The notes under the pieces are model-generated. The model was not told the origin of the DNA, ran no database searches, and saw only the letters and a list, made by a program, of their open reading frames with translations. The translations under genes were made by a program, and so were the position numbers. Positions 7,052 to 15,225 of a DNA stretch of 15,885 nt are shown here, one piece after another (positions within the stretch are counted from its first letter, which is position 1; each line of letters begins with the position of its first letter). Source of the stretch: Sphingomonas bacterium (GTDB lineage: Bacteria > Pseudomonadota > Alphaproteobacteria > Sphingomonadales > Sphingomonadaceae); the NCBI RefSeq assembly GCF_903643065.1, contig NZ_CAHJWX010000015.1:1-15885 (forward strand), given 5' to 3'.

Positions 7052-8490
7052 AGGCCGCCGGTGCCTGGACGGTCGTTCTCGCGTTCGCGCTGGGCGGCTG
7101 CGTTCCGGCAACGCCGCCGCACCCGGCCACCTCGGCGATCGTCGCTCCGCTCAGCTGGCGCGACTCGCCCGCCGCCGACAACCGGATCGATCCGCGTTGG
7201 TGGCGCTCGTTCGGCGATCCCTATCTGAACTGGCTGGTGGAGACCGCGCTCGTCCGCAACACCGATGTCCTGACCGCCGCCGCCGCGGTCGAAGCGTCGC
7301 GCGCCCAGTTGCGGCTGGCGCGCTCGGCGCTGCTCCCGACGCTCGACGCCATGGCGAATGTTACGCGGTCGGGAATGTCCGCCAAGGGAATGTCGAGCGC
7401 GCAGACGACAGCGATGCCGGGCGTCGAAGCCGCATGGGAGATCGACCTGTTCGGTCGGCTACGCGCGCTCACCGCCGCCGCCCGCCTCCGGTACCAGGCG
7501 AGCCAGGCGGATCGCGACGCGATGGCGCTGTCGGTGGCGTCGCAAGTCTGTCAGGCCTATTTCGATCTGACCGCGCAGGACCTGCAGCTGGCGGTGACGC
7601 GCGAAACGCTGCAATCGCGCATCATCGAGCTCCGCCTGATTGAAGATCAGGAACGGCACGGCTACGTCTCGAAGTTCGAGGTGACGCAGGCGCGTGCCGA
7701 GCAGGAGACGATCGCGCAGCAGGTGCCCGTCTACGAGCAGGGCGTCCGCGCCGACGAGAACGCGCTGTCCGTGCTCGTCGGGCAGCTTCCGCAGGGAATA
7801 AACCGGATCGCGGACTTTCGCGCGTTCGAGCCGCCCCCGATCCCGTCCACTTTGCCGTCGGCCCTGTTGCGCCGGCGCCCCGACATCGCCTCGGCTGAAT
7901 ATGACCTTGCCGCCGCCGATGCCGTGATCGCCGCGCGCCGCGCCGATTTCCTGCCTCAGCTGAACCTGATGGGAATGTTCGGCTACAGCCTGTCGAGCGC
8001 GCCCGCCGTGCCGGCCGCCAGGCTCTGGAGCGTAGGCGGCAGCATATTGGCGCCCCTGTTCGAAGGCGGGGCGTTGCACGCCAATCTGGATCTCGCAGTT
8101 GCGGAGCGCGATCAGGCCGCGTTCGCCTACAAGGCCGCCGTCCTGGAAGCGTTCGACGAGGTCGAGACTTCGCTCAGTGCGGCGCGCAGCTTCGAGGAGC
8201 AGATCCGGATCGCGCGCGAACGACGCGCCACGCTCAAGGAAAGCATTGCCCACGCCGTCGATCGTTATCGCGAAGGCTACTCGACCTATCTCGACCAGCT
8301 CGACACCCAGCGCAACTTCTACGCCAGCCAGATCGCCGCCGTCACGGTGCGGCGCGATCAGCTGAGCAATCTCGCATCCTTGTTCGTCGCGCTGGGCGGA
8401 GGCTGGAGCGACGAGCATGTCTCGACGTCGATCGACAACCCCCCGCCCTCGCAAGCCGTCCAGCCATATGCGTCGAGCCCGAAGGACTGA
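7048..8490 (+). CDS. NodT-family outer membrane efflux lipoprotein
   Basis: The 480-residue protein is a TolC-type outer membrane factor that completes the tripartite pump. The signal peptide ends in a lipobox (FALGGC, Cys 18), so the mature protein should be lipid-anchored. Two outer-membrane-efflux repeats are visible: WWRSFGDPYLNWLVETAL and the first coiled-coil half, then LLRRRPDIASAEYDLAAADA, a NodT/OprM signature, and the second half with AVDRYREGYSTYLDQLDTQR. ATG 7048 overlaps the adaptor stop (ATGA), so all three genes are one coupled operon. No regulator gene of TetR, MarR or LysR type adjoins the operon. It converges on the minus-strand GMC gene with 14 bp between the stops and no obvious terminator hairpin beyond TCGGCCGA (8492-8499). 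Confidence 0.93.
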   Translation: MKAAGAWTVVLAFALGGCVPATPPHPATSAIVAPLSWRDSPAADNRIDPRWWRSFGDPYLNWLVETALVRNTDVLTAAAAVEASRAQLRLARSALLPTLDAMANVTRSGMSAKGMSSAQTTAMPGVEAAWEIDLFGRLRALTAAARLRYQASQADRDAMALSVASQVCQAYFDLTAQDLQLAVTRETLQSRIIELRLIEDQERHGYVSKFEVTQARAEQETIAQQVPVYEQGVRADENALSVLVGQLPQGINRIADFRAFEPPPIPSTLPSALLRRRPDIASAEYDLAAADAVIAARRADFLPQLNLMGMFGYSLSSAPAVPAARLWSVGGSILAPLFEGGALHANLDLAVAERDQAAFAYKAAVLEAFDEVETSLSAARSFEEQIRIARERRATLKESIAHAVDRYREGYSTYLDQLDTQRNFYASQIAAVTVRRDQLSNLASLFVALGGGWSDEHVSTSIDNPPPSQAVQPYASSPKD

Positions 8491-8504
8491 GTCGGCCGAT
8501 CACG

Positions 8505-10100
8505 TCATAGATCTGCCTTGAGCATCTCCAGCCCCTTGCTTGCGATCGCCATCGTCGGCGCGTTGGTGTTGCCGCTGGTGATGTTCGGCATGATCGAGGC
8601 GTCGATGACGCGCAGGTTGCGCGCGCCGCGCACCCGCAGCGACGCATCCACCACCGCATCCTCATCGGCGCCCATCCGGCACGTGCCGACCGGGTGCCAG
8701 TTGACCGTCAGCGTGCGCTTGCAATGCTCCACCAGACCTTCGTCGGTGTCGACGTCGAGGCCGGGCGACATCTCGGCCTCCATGATCTCGCGCATCGCCG
8801 GGGTCTGGAGCACCTCGCGGCAATAGCGCAGGCTCGCCACCATCATCCGCATGTCCTCGGCATCACCGAGATAATTGCAGTCGAACACCGGCGCCGAATT
8901 GGGATCGGCGTCCCTGAGGACGACATGGCCCCTGCTCCTGGGCTGGATGACGACGTTCTCGAGCGTGAGTCCCGAGGAGAGCTCGATACCGTCCGTCGGA
9001 TTTCCCGCGACCGCGAGGTGCATGCATTGCACCGTCGGCTCGCCTTCGGGCTCGTGCGGGTTGAAGAAGGAAACGGTCTCAATTCCGTTCGTCGCCGCCG
9101 GCCCTTCCCCGGTCAGCAGGTAGCGTGCGCCCGCGCCGAGCATCGGCAACCCCGTCGCATATTTGGCATAGCCCATCTCATGGCGGCTGCGGGCGCTGAT
9201 CGGCACCGCGGGGTGCTCCTGAAGATGCTGCCCGACATCGGGCGAGGCGAGCTTGACGGCGATGCCGTGACGGGCGAGCTCCGCTTCCGGGCCGATCCCC
9301 GAGAGCATGAGCAGGCGCGGCGAATTGAGCGCGCCGGCACTGAGCACCACCTCGCCCGCCAGCGCGCGATGCGTATTGCCCGAGTGGACATAATCCACGC
9401 CGATCGCGCGATCCCCCTCGAAGACGATGTTGGTCACGAGCGAATGGGTGCTGATCGTGAGATTGGGGCGCGATCTCGCCGGGTTCAGGAAGGCAACGGC
9501 GGCGCTGCAACGACGGGCATCGCCGATGGTGAGCTGGCACGGCCCGACGCCGCGTTGCCGTTCGCCGTTATAGTCGGGGTTGTACGGCAGCCCGGCTTGC
9601 GTGAAGCCTTCCATCGTGGCCAGGTTCATGGCGTTGATGTCGATCGGCTGCGAAACCTTCAGCGGGCCGTCCACGCCGTGCAGCGGCCCGGAGAAGCTAT
9701 CGTTGCCCTCCATGGCGATGAAGTGCGGCAGCAGATCGTCATACGACCATCTGCCCGTGTCACCCACCGCCTCCTGCCACCGCGCATAATCCCGTGGCTG
9801 GCCCCGCACATACAGCATCGCGTTGATCGAACCGCCGCCGCCCAGGCCCTTGCCTTGCTGCATCATGCGCGGCCTGCCGTCGAGTTGGGTCTGAGGCACC
9901 GATTCATAGGGCCAGAGGAACCAGCCGTTCTGGAGCAGCTTGGAGAAGCCGCTGGGAATATGGATCAGGGGATCGATATCGCGACCTCCCGCTTCGAGGA
10001 GCAGCACCCGGGCATCGGTTTCCTGCGCCAAGCGCCCCGCGATCAGGCAGCCCGCGGAGCCGCCGCCGACCACGATCACGTCATAGGTCGCGCTTGTCAT
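8505..10100 (-). CDS. GMC-family FAD-dependent alcohol/choline dehydrogenase
   Basis: The 531-residue flavoprotein oxidises alcohols to aldehydes and usually hands electrons to quinones or dyes. It shows the N-terminal FAD-binding GGGSAG (12-17) with LLLEAGG, the GMC region around GGGGSINAMLYVRGQPRDYARW, and GALNSPRLLMLSGIGP. The C-terminal catalytic pair is His 469 (NWHPVGT) and Asn 513 (GNTNAPT). I chose ATG 10100 because GGGG lies 6 nt ahead and the Rossmann fold begins at residue 6. The frame stays open to 10352, but that extension is Arg/Ser-rich and runs through the next gene's start. It is divergent from the small gene at 10254 and shares the intergenic dyads. The substrate is unknown; choline, polyethylene glycol, long-chain and terpene alcohols are all used by relatives. 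Confidence 0.93.
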   Translation of the reverse strand: MTSATYDVIVVGGGSAGCLIAGRLAQETDARVLLLEAGGRDIDPLIHIPSGFSKLLQNGWFLWPYESVPQTQLDGRPRMMQQGKGLGGGGSINAMLYVRGQPRDYARWQEAVGDTGRWSYDDLLPHFIAMEGNDSFSGPLHGVDGPLKVSQPIDINAMNLATMEGFTQAGLPYNPDYNGERQRGVGPCQLTIGDARRCSAAVAFLNPARSRPNLTISTHSLVTNIVFEGDRAIGVDYVHSGNTHRALAGEVVLSAGALNSPRLLMLSGIGPEAELARHGIAVKLASPDVGQHLQEHPAVPISARSRHEMGYAKYATGLPMLGAGARYLLTGEGPAATNGIETVSFFNPHEPEGEPTVQCMHLAVAGNPTDGIELSSGLTLENVVIQPRSRGHVVLRDADPNSAPVFDCNYLGDAEDMRMMVASLRYCREVLQTPAMREIMEAEMSPGLDVDTDEGLVEHCKRTLTVNWHPVGTCRMGADEDAVVDASLRVRGARNLRVIDASIMPNITSGNTNAPTMAIASKGLEMLKADL

Positions 10101-10185
10101 AAGCATCCCCGTAAGGTTCGGCGGCGCGCCTTCATTTCCGAAGCTGCCGCTAACCGACCGGATAGCTCCGCCGGGATCGCCACCG

Positions 10186-10199
10186 CTGATCTCGATCAG
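10186..10199. promoter_or_regulatory. FNR/FixK-like dyad (CTGAT-CTCG-ATCAG)
   Basis: CTGATC and GATCAG flank a 2-bp centre, giving exact TGAT-N4-ATCA half sites. It lies in the divergent gap, 55 bp before the small gene ATG and 86 bp before the GMC start. TAATTT (10221-10226) is about where a -10 would be for class II activation of the plus-strand gene. It differs at one base from the core at 4018-4031. Confidence 0.45.
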
Positions 10200-10200
10200 T

Positions 10201-10214
10201 CCAATCAGGATTGG
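10201..10214. promoter_or_regulatory. Second 14-bp dyad (CCAATC-AG-GATTGG) beside the FNR-like site
   Basis: CCAATC and GATTGG are exact reverse complements around AG. The dyad starts one base after the previous one ends and would cover the -35 region of the proposed plus-strand promoter. This suggests an operator for another dimeric protein, perhaps a repressor. The symmetry is certain; the function is inferred. Confidence 0.4.
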
Positions 10215-10220
10215 CCGCTC

Positions 10221-10226
10221 TAATTT
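10221..10226 (+). promoter_or_regulatory. -10-like hexamer TAATTT for the small gene at 10254
   Basis: Placed one base from ideal spacing relative to the dyad centre at 10192.5. It would give a transcript start near 10233 and a short leader carrying the GGAGG ribosome site at 10240-10244. Confidence 0.3.
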
Positions 10227-10253
10227 CCGGCGACTCGGTGGAGGGCTGCCTCG

Positions 10254-10472
10254 ATGACCGAACGGGACGATACGGACTATTACAGATCTCGAGAGCGGCA
10301 GGAGCGCGCGTTGGCAGAAGCCGCCGCGGATGCGGGAGCTGCTGCGATTCATCTGGAGTTGGCGTCACGCTATGCCAAGCTGACGGCCGGCGCCGCGGAT
10401 CTCGTAAGCCGCGAACACGAACATCGTCGAACTGATCCCGCCGCTGTTGAGCCGCGACCACACGGCGGTTGA
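10254..10472 (+). CDS. Small conserved-type protein of unknown function (72 aa)
   Basis: The 72-residue charged, helical protein has TDYYRSRERQERALAEAAAD (7-26), then AAIHLELASRYAKL. This resembles a short sphingomonad family I recall, with the pattern DYY-R-R-ERELA-A---HLELA-RY; it is unchecked here. There is no signal peptide, membrane helix or metal motif; it is probably a cytoplasmic coiled-coil or helical hairpin. ATG 10254 has a strong GGAGG (10240-10244) 9 nt upstream. The last third (HEHRRTDPAAVEPRPHGG) is low-complexity and less like the family. It is divergent from the GMC gene and 49 bp ahead of the FAD oxidoreductase, so it may be cotranscribed with the latter. Function is unknown. 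Confidence 0.7.
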   Translation: MTERDDTDYYRSRERQERALAEAAADAGAAAIHLELASRYAKLTAGAADLVSREHEHRRTDPAAVEPRPHGG

Positions 10473-10521
10473 GTCAATCTCAGCGACGGCACCCGAGCCA
10501 TGCTCCCGAAAGGACGACCCA

Positions 10522-12153
10522 ATGCCGACGGAAAGTCCCGATATCATCGTCATCGGAGCGGGCCATAACGGCCTGGTCGCGGCGTGCTATCTCGCCAAGG
10601 CCGGGCTGGACGTGCTCGTCCTGGAGGCGAACGCCGGGATCGGCGGCTGCTCGACGACGGACGCCTATATCAAGGAGGCGCCCCAGCACAGGATCAGCCC
10701 GTGCGCGGTCGATATCACGTTCTGGAATGCATCGACGATCGTCGATGATCTCGATCTGCCCCGATACGGCTATCGCACGATCGCGCTCGACCCACCTTAT
10801 GCCACCGCCGCGCCCGACGGCTCGTCGATCGCGTTCTGGCGCGATCCGAAGAACACCGCAGAAGATATCGCGCGCTTCTCCAAGAAGGATGCGAGCGCCT
10901 ATCTCGACCTGCTCGATATGCTGAAGACGGGCGTCGACGTCATGATTCCGTTCATGGCCAGCGATCCCGCACGGCCGAGCGCCGAGCTGATGGCCACGGT
11001 CGCGGGTTCGGTGCTGCGGCACCCGATCCATATGGCGGTGCTCGCCCCATTGGCGCTCGGCACGGCGGTCGACGCGATCGAATCGCGCTTCGAGGATCCG
11101 CGCATGCGTGGCGCCATGCTGGGCTTCGGCGCGCTCGGCGCGCCGGTAAACCTCGAGGGCAGCGGCATGAACGTGTTCCTTCCCGCAGTCGCCGGTCATA
11201 CCGGCATAACGCGCATGGCCGGCGGCACGCAGGTGCTGGTCGATTCGCTGGCGGCGTGCCTCAAGGATAATGGTGGCCGCATCCGCACCGGCGCGCGCGT
11301 GGGCGAGATCCGCGTCGCCGATGGCCGCGCGCTCGGCGTCTCGCTGGCCGACGGCGAGGAGATCGACGCGCGCGCTGTCGTCGCCGCCTGCGACGTGGTG
11401 CAGACGCTGCGTGACCTCACCCCGCAATCCGCGCTGCCCGACAAGATCAAGCGGCGCGTCGCCCACATGCCGACCGAAAGCGGCGGCGCGTCGTTCCTGA
11501 CGGTGCACATGGCGCTCTCCGCACAGGTCGACGTGTCGCGCCTTGAGAAGCAGCGCAACGATGATGTCAGCCTGCGCACGGCCGCTTTGCTGCTCGGCAG
11601 CTTCGAGGAGATGGTCGCCGCCACCGAGGCCGCCGAGGCGGGCCGCCTCCCCGAGGGACGGATGCCGGTATATGCCGCGCTCCCGACGGGCGCGGACCCC
11701 AGCCTTGCGCCGGAGGGGCAGGAGGTCGCCTACCTCTGGACCGGCTGGGCGCCGCGCAACCCCCCGGGAGGATGGGACGCGCTCGCCGCCGAGGCCGGGC
11801 AGAAGATCATCGACACGGCGGCCGACTATTATGGCGGCATCAAGGAAAAGGAGATCGGCCGGTGGGTCGAGCCGTGGCCCGACCTCCAGAAGCGCGTCAA
11901 TCTCACGGACGGCAATCCCTATCACGTCGATTTCCTGGCGTCGCGCGAGGGGCCGTTCCGGCCGGCGTTCGGGCTCGGGCGCTACACGACCCCGGTCGAG
12001 GGTCTGTACCTGTCCGGCGCGGGCACGCATCCCGGCCCGTCAGTCTCCGGCCTGCCGGGCCAGCACACCGCCCGACGTGTCCTCACTACGCTGAAGGCAG
12101 AAGACGGGGGTGCACCGCAGGAGAAAGGCGATTCGCGCATAACGATCAACTGA
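10522..12153 (+). CDS. Phytoene-desaturase-like FAD-dependent oxidoreductase (COG1233 type)
   Basis: The 543-residue flavoprotein opens with a Rossmann FAD site, DIIVIGAGHNGLVAACYLAK (7-26), followed by VLVLEANAGIGG. It closes with GLYLSGAGTHPGPSVSGLPG, the C-terminal FAD contact of phytoene desaturase/PYROXD2-like enzymes. No carotenoid genes lie nearby, so a role in carotenoid synthesis is not supported. Such paralogues in sphingomonads often sit among degradation genes. ATG 10522 has AAAGGAC (10509-10515) ahead; an upstream in-frame start at 10447 would overlap the small gene and lacks a ribosome site. The next flavoprotein gene starts 41 bp downstream, consistent with one transcript. Substrate and electron acceptor are unknown. 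Confidence 0.9.
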   Translation: MPTESPDIIVIGAGHNGLVAACYLAKAGLDVLVLEANAGIGGCSTTDAYIKEAPQHRISPCAVDITFWNASTIVDDLDLPRYGYRTIALDPPYATAAPDGSSIAFWRDPKNTAEDIARFSKKDASAYLDLLDMLKTGVDVMIPFMASDPARPSAELMATVAGSVLRHPIHMAVLAPLALGTAVDAIESRFEDPRMRGAMLGFGALGAPVNLEGSGMNVFLPAVAGHTGITRMAGGTQVLVDSLAACLKDNGGRIRTGARVGEIRVADGRALGVSLADGEEIDARAVVAACDVVQTLRDLTPQSALPDKIKRRVAHMPTESGGASFLTVHMALSAQVDVSRLEKQRNDDVSLRTAALLLGSFEEMVAATEAAEAGRLPEGRMPVYAALPTGADPSLAPEGQEVAYLWTGWAPRNPPGGWDALAAEAGQKIIDTAADYYGGIKEKEIGRWVEPWPDLQKRVNLTDGNPYHVDFLASREGPFRPAFGLGRYTTPVEGLYLSGAGTHPGPSVSGLPGQHTARRVLTTLKAEDGGAPQEKGDSRITIN

Positions 12154-12194
12154 GCGTTGCGCCGGGTCGGCTGAGTCTGCGGAGCGAACATCAC

Positions 12195-13502
12195 ATGGCA
12201 CAGGCTCCCCATATCCTGATCATCGGCGGCGGCGCGGGCGGGCTGGAACTGGCGATCCGGCTGGCGCGGGCGACGCGCCGGGGCGGCCGGGCGCGGGTGA
12301 CGCTGGTCGATTCCTCGCCGGCGCACGTCTGGAAGCCGCGGCTGCACGAGATCGCGGTGGGTCTGCTGGTCGCGGCGGAGGAACAGGCAAATTATGCCGA
12401 GCAGGCAGCCGCTCACGGCTTCGCCTTCGTGCTGGGCGCGACCGACACGATCGACGTGACCGCCCGCACGGCGCGCGTGGGCGCGGTACGCGAACCCGAT
12501 GGACCGCGCGAACTGCTGCCGCAGCGGACATCGCCATTCGACATCGCGGTGCTCGCGATCGGGAGCACGGTCGACGATTTCGGCACGCCCGGCGTGCACG
12601 AACATTGCCACGTGCTCGACACGCCCGAGGGCGCCGAGCGGCTTCACCGCGCCATTCTCGCGCAGGCGGCGCGCGTTGCCGCAGGCGAGCAGGAGCGGCT
12701 GCGGATCGCGATCGTCGGCGCGGGCACGACCGGGGTCGAGCTTGCCGCCGAGCTGCGCAGCGCCACCGGGCGGCTGGCGCAATATCGCAGCCTGATGGAT
12801 CCGGGCCAAATCGACATCACCTTGCTGGACATGGCCGACCGGCCGCTGCCTGGCGTTGCAACCGACACATCCGATTACGCCCGGCGCCTGCTCGACCGGC
12901 AGCGTGTCGCGATGCGCTTCGGGACGAAGGTGACAGCAGTCGAGCTGGGCATCCTTCACCTTGCCGAAGGCGGCACGGTGGCCGCCGATATCATCGTCTG
13001 GGTATCGGGCGTGCGTGGCCGCGCGCTTGAGGTCGCGCCGAAGCCGAAGCTCGAGAAGGGCGGCCGCATGCGCGTCGACCCGATGCTCCGCCTGCTCGGC
13101 GAGGATGGACATGTGCTCGACGGCCTCTACGCCATCGGCGACTGCGCCGCCTGCTTCGAGGCCGGCAGCGACAAGCCGGTCGGCGCCACCGCGCAGGCCG
13201 CGCACCAGCAGGCCCGCCTGCTCGCGCGCTCGCTGGTCCGTCAGCTCGACGGGCGACCGCCGCTCCCTTTCACGTTCTACTATCGCGGCACATTGGTGTC
13301 GCTCGGCGCGGGCAAGGCGGTGGGCGACGTGCCTACCGGCGGCTGGTCGTTCCGGATCGCGGGGCTGACGGCCAAGCTCGCCTATCAATGGCTCTACATT
13401 ACCCACCTCGCCGAGCTGTTCGGATGGACACGCACGGGCGCGTCCGCGCTCGCCTCGCTGCTCAGGCGTTCGGCGAGACCTTCGATCAAACTTCACTGGT
13501 AA
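12195..13502 (+). CDS. NAD(P)/FAD-dependent oxidoreductase, type II NADH dehydrogenase (NDH-2) like
   Basis: The 435-residue two-dinucleotide-fold flavoprotein has the FAD site IIGGGAGGLELAIRLA near the start and a second Rossmann motif, IAIVGAGTTGVELAAEL, for NAD(P)H. It also shows ADIIVWVSGVRG and GLYAIGDCAAC, the FAD-contacting C-terminal motif. This order and length fit NDH-2, a peripheral single-subunit enzyme that transfers electrons from NADH to quinone. A hydrophobic, amphipathic C-terminus (LAYQWLYITHLAELFGW) could provide the membrane attachment. ATG 12195 follows GGAG (12181-12184). It lies between an FAD oxidoreductase and an aldehyde dehydrogenase, so it may reoxidise NADH made by the latter. 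Related ferredoxin reductases or sulfide:quinone reductases are less likely on the motifs. Confidence 0.87.
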   Translation: MAQAPHILIIGGGAGGLELAIRLARATRRGGRARVTLVDSSPAHVWKPRLHEIAVGLLVAAEEQANYAEQAAAHGFAFVLGATDTIDVTARTARVGAVREPDGPRELLPQRTSPFDIAVLAIGSTVDDFGTPGVHEHCHVLDTPEGAERLHRAILAQAARVAAGEQERLRIAIVGAGTTGVELAAELRSATGRLAQYRSLMDPGQIDITLLDMADRPLPGVATDTSDYARRLLDRQRVAMRFGTKVTAVELGILHLAEGGTVAADIIVWVSGVRGRALEVAPKPKLEKGGRMRVDPMLRLLGEDGHVLDGLYAIGDCAACFEAGSDKPVGATAQAAHQQARLLARSLVRQLDGRPPLPFTFYYRGTLVSLGAGKAVGDVPTGGWSFRIAGLTAKLAYQWLYITHLAELFGWTRTGASALASLLRRSARPSIKLHW

Positions 13503-13529
13503 CCCCCGACCCCAGCCAAGGAGACGATC

Positions 13530-15044
13530 ATGAGCACCAACAAAGCCGGCGCCGAAGCCGCCTTCACCCCCGACCCCGCGAAGATCAGTCAAGCCGCGCT
13601 GGATTATATAAAGGCGGGGCCGAAGAAACTGTACATCGGCGGGGCGTGGAAGGCGGCGCAGTCGGGCGAGACCTTCGAGGTGTTCGATCCCGCGACGGGC
13701 GAGGTGATGGCGCACGCCGCCCTGGGCAAGGCGGCGGACATCGACGATGCCGTCAAGGCGGCGCGCAAGGCGTTCCAGGACCCCTCCTGGGCGCGGATCA
13801 GCCCGCACCAGCGCTCGCGCTACCTGCTCACGATCGCCGACATCATCGAACGCAACGTCGAGGAACTCGCCACGATCCAGGCGATCGATATCGGGATGGT
13901 ACTGCCGCAATCGCGCCAGCTCACCGCCTCGATGTGCGACGTCTTCCGCTACTTCGCCGGCTTCGCGACCAAGATCCTCGGGAGTACCTACCCCTCGGAC
14001 GGTTCAGCGCTGACCTACTCGTTGCGCGAGCCGCTGGGCGTCGTCGGCGCGATCATCCCGTGGAACAGCCCGACCTTCGCCTCGGCCTGGAAGATCGCAC
14101 CGGCGCTGGCGTGCGGCAACACGGTCGTGCTCAAGCCGGCCGAGCAGGCGCCCTTGCTGCCGCTGCGGCTCGCCGAACTGCTCGAGGCGGCGGATCTGCC
14201 GCCCGGCGTCCTCAATATCGTATCGGGCCTCGGCGCCGACGCGGGCGACGCGCTGGCGAAGCATCCGGGCGTCAACAAGATCAACTTCACCGGCTCGACC
14301 GGCGTCGGCAAGGGCATCCTGGCGGCGTCGACCGGCAATCTGAAGAAGGTGACGCTCGAGCTCGGCGGCAAGTCGCCGAACATCATCTTCCCCGACGCGG
14401 ACTTGGAAAAGACGATCCCCGCCGCCGTCATGGGGTTCACCTCCGGCGCGGGCCAGGTGTGCGTGGCGGGCACCCGGGTGTTCGTCCACGAGGATGTCTA
14501 CGACGAAGTCGCGGCCGCGATCGCGAAAGCCGCGCAGGCGATCAAGGTCGGCAACCCGCTCGATCCGACCGCCGACATCGGCCCGATCATCTCGAAGAAG
14601 CAGCTCGACCGCGTGTCGGACTATATCAAGAGCGGGCAGGAGGAAGGCGCGGCGCTGCGGACCGGCGGAGAGGCGCACGAGGGACCCGGCTACTACGTCG
14701 AACCGACCGTCTTCGAGAACGTCACGGACGAGATGCGTATCGTCCGCGAAGAGATTTTCGGGCCAGTCGCCGCGCTCATCCGGTTCAAGGATGAGAACGA
14801 CGCGGTGTTCCGCGCCAACGACACCGAGTTCGGCCTTGCGGCGGCGGTGTGGACGAAGGACATCTCCCGGGCTCACACCGTGGCGCGCGCGCTGGAGGCG
14901 GGGACGGTTTGGGTCAACACGATCTTCGAGCTGGACGTGATCGCGCCCTACGGCGGCTACAAGATGTCCGGCATCGGCCGCGAGCTTGGCGCCGAGTCGA
15001 TAGAGGCTAACACGCAGGTAAAGACGGTGGTGGTGCGGTTCTAG
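13530..15044 (+). CDS. NAD(P)-dependent aldehyde dehydrogenase
   Basis: The 504-residue protein has the normal length for the ALDH superfamily, which oxidises aldehydes to acids with NAD(P)+. Key residues are visible: Asn 179 in IPWNSPTF, the cofactor loop NFTGSTGVGK, general base Glu 277 in LELGGKSP, and nucleophile Cys 311 in GAGQVCVAGTR. EEIFGPV and the C-terminal PYGGYKMSGIGRELG motif complete the fold. ATG 13530 follows a strong AAGGAG (13519-13524), 27 bp after the NDH-2-like gene, so the two are likely cotranscribed. It is the last intact gene; an IS3 remnant begins about 28 bp after its stop. With the GMC dehydrogenase it could complete alcohol-to-acid oxidation. The aldehyde is unknown. 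Confidence 0.95.
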   Translation: MSTNKAGAEAAFTPDPAKISQAALDYIKAGPKKLYIGGAWKAAQSGETFEVFDPATGEVMAHAALGKAADIDDAVKAARKAFQDPSWARISPHQRSRYLLTIADIIERNVEELATIQAIDIGMVLPQSRQLTASMCDVFRYFAGFATKILGSTYPSDGSALTYSLREPLGVVGAIIPWNSPTFASAWKIAPALACGNTVVLKPAEQAPLLPLRLAELLEAADLPPGVLNIVSGLGADAGDALAKHPGVNKINFTGSTGVGKGILAASTGNLKKVTLELGGKSPNIIFPDADLEKTIPAAVMGFTSGAGQVCVAGTRVFVHEDVYDEVAAAIAKAAQAIKVGNPLDPTADIGPIISKKQLDRVSDYIKSGQEEGAALRTGGEAHEGPGYYVEPTVFENVTDEMRIVREEIFGPVAALIRFKDENDAVFRANDTEFGLAAAVWTKDISRAHTVARALEAGTVWVNTIFELDVIAPYGGYKMSGIGRELGAESIEANTQVKTVVVRF

Positions 15045-15072
15045 ATGGGGCTGCCGCCGATGTGGTCGCCGC

Positions 15073-15204
15073 GATGAGGCATGGCGGACGGACTACAACA
15101 CGGTGCGTCCGCACAGCAGCCTCGGCGGCATGGCGCCCGCCGAGTTTACCAACCGCCCCCGCCAGGGGCACATGGACACCGAAGCTAACTTACCCGCGGC
15201 CTGA
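15073..15204 (+). pseudogene. IS3-family transposase OrfB, C-terminal remnant
   Basis: The frame reads DEAWRTDYNTVRPHSSLGG, then MAPAEF, and ends at TGA 15202-15204. Those residues are the conserved end of the IS3-family DDE integrase domain, just after the catalytic Glu. Only about 43 codons survive and nothing upstream of 15073 in this frame looks like transposase; the ALDH stop is 28 bp away. The element is therefore deleted and cannot transpose by itself. Confidence 0.85.
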
Positions 15205-15205
15205 A

Positions 15206-15221
15206 AATGGGGAACAGGTCA
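15206..15221 (-). repeat. Putative right terminal inverted repeat of the IS3-family remnant
   Basis: On the minus strand this reads TGACCTGTTCCCCATT, starting with TGA as IS3-family ends do. It lies 1 bp after the transposase stop and ends at the switch to hydrolase coding sequence. The matching left repeat is absent from the window, so pairing cannot be shown. Confidence 0.6.
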
Positions 15222-15225
15222 TCAC

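Larger units (their letters stand above)
15073..15221 (+). mobile_element. IS3-family insertion sequence, right-end remnant
   Basis: This consists of the OrfB tail plus the terminal repeat that ends in ...ACAGGTCA at 15221, where the hydrolase fragment resumes. Read inward from the end the sequence is TGACCTGTTCCCCATT, an IS3-style terminus. The left end and most of the element are missing. Confidence 0.75.

Noticed and set aside
5669..7111. Minus-strand open frame of 480 codons
   Set aside because: It is antisense to the MFS-HlyD junction and adaptor gene; its product is repetitive Arg/Gly/Asp-rich.
7637..7655. Another dyad, CTGAT-N5-ATCAG
   Set aside because: It lies inside the NodT coding region and has a 5-base spacer instead of 4, so it does not fit the FNR/FixK architecture.
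8694..10223. Long open frame (509 codons) on the plus strand
   Set aside because: It lies antisense to the GMC dehydrogenase, whose motifs and catalytic residues are all present. Its product is Arg/His-rich with no domain, as expected of a high-GC shadow frame.
10101..10352. N-terminal extension of the GMC dehydrogenase to 10352
   Set aside because: The extra 84 residues are unlike the family, precede a normal N-terminus starting at the FAD fold, and would run across the divergent promoter and the small gene. ATG 10100 has a ribosome site.
10480..12030. Minus-strand open frame of 516 codons
   Set aside because: It is antisense to the phytoene-desaturase-like gene, with no motif and biased composition. 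High GC explains the absence of stops.
11982..13910. Very long minus-strand open frame (642 codons)
   Set aside because: It is antisense to three recognisable genes (FAD oxidoreductase end, NDH-2-like, ALDH start) and its translation is Arg/Gly/His-rich without motifs.
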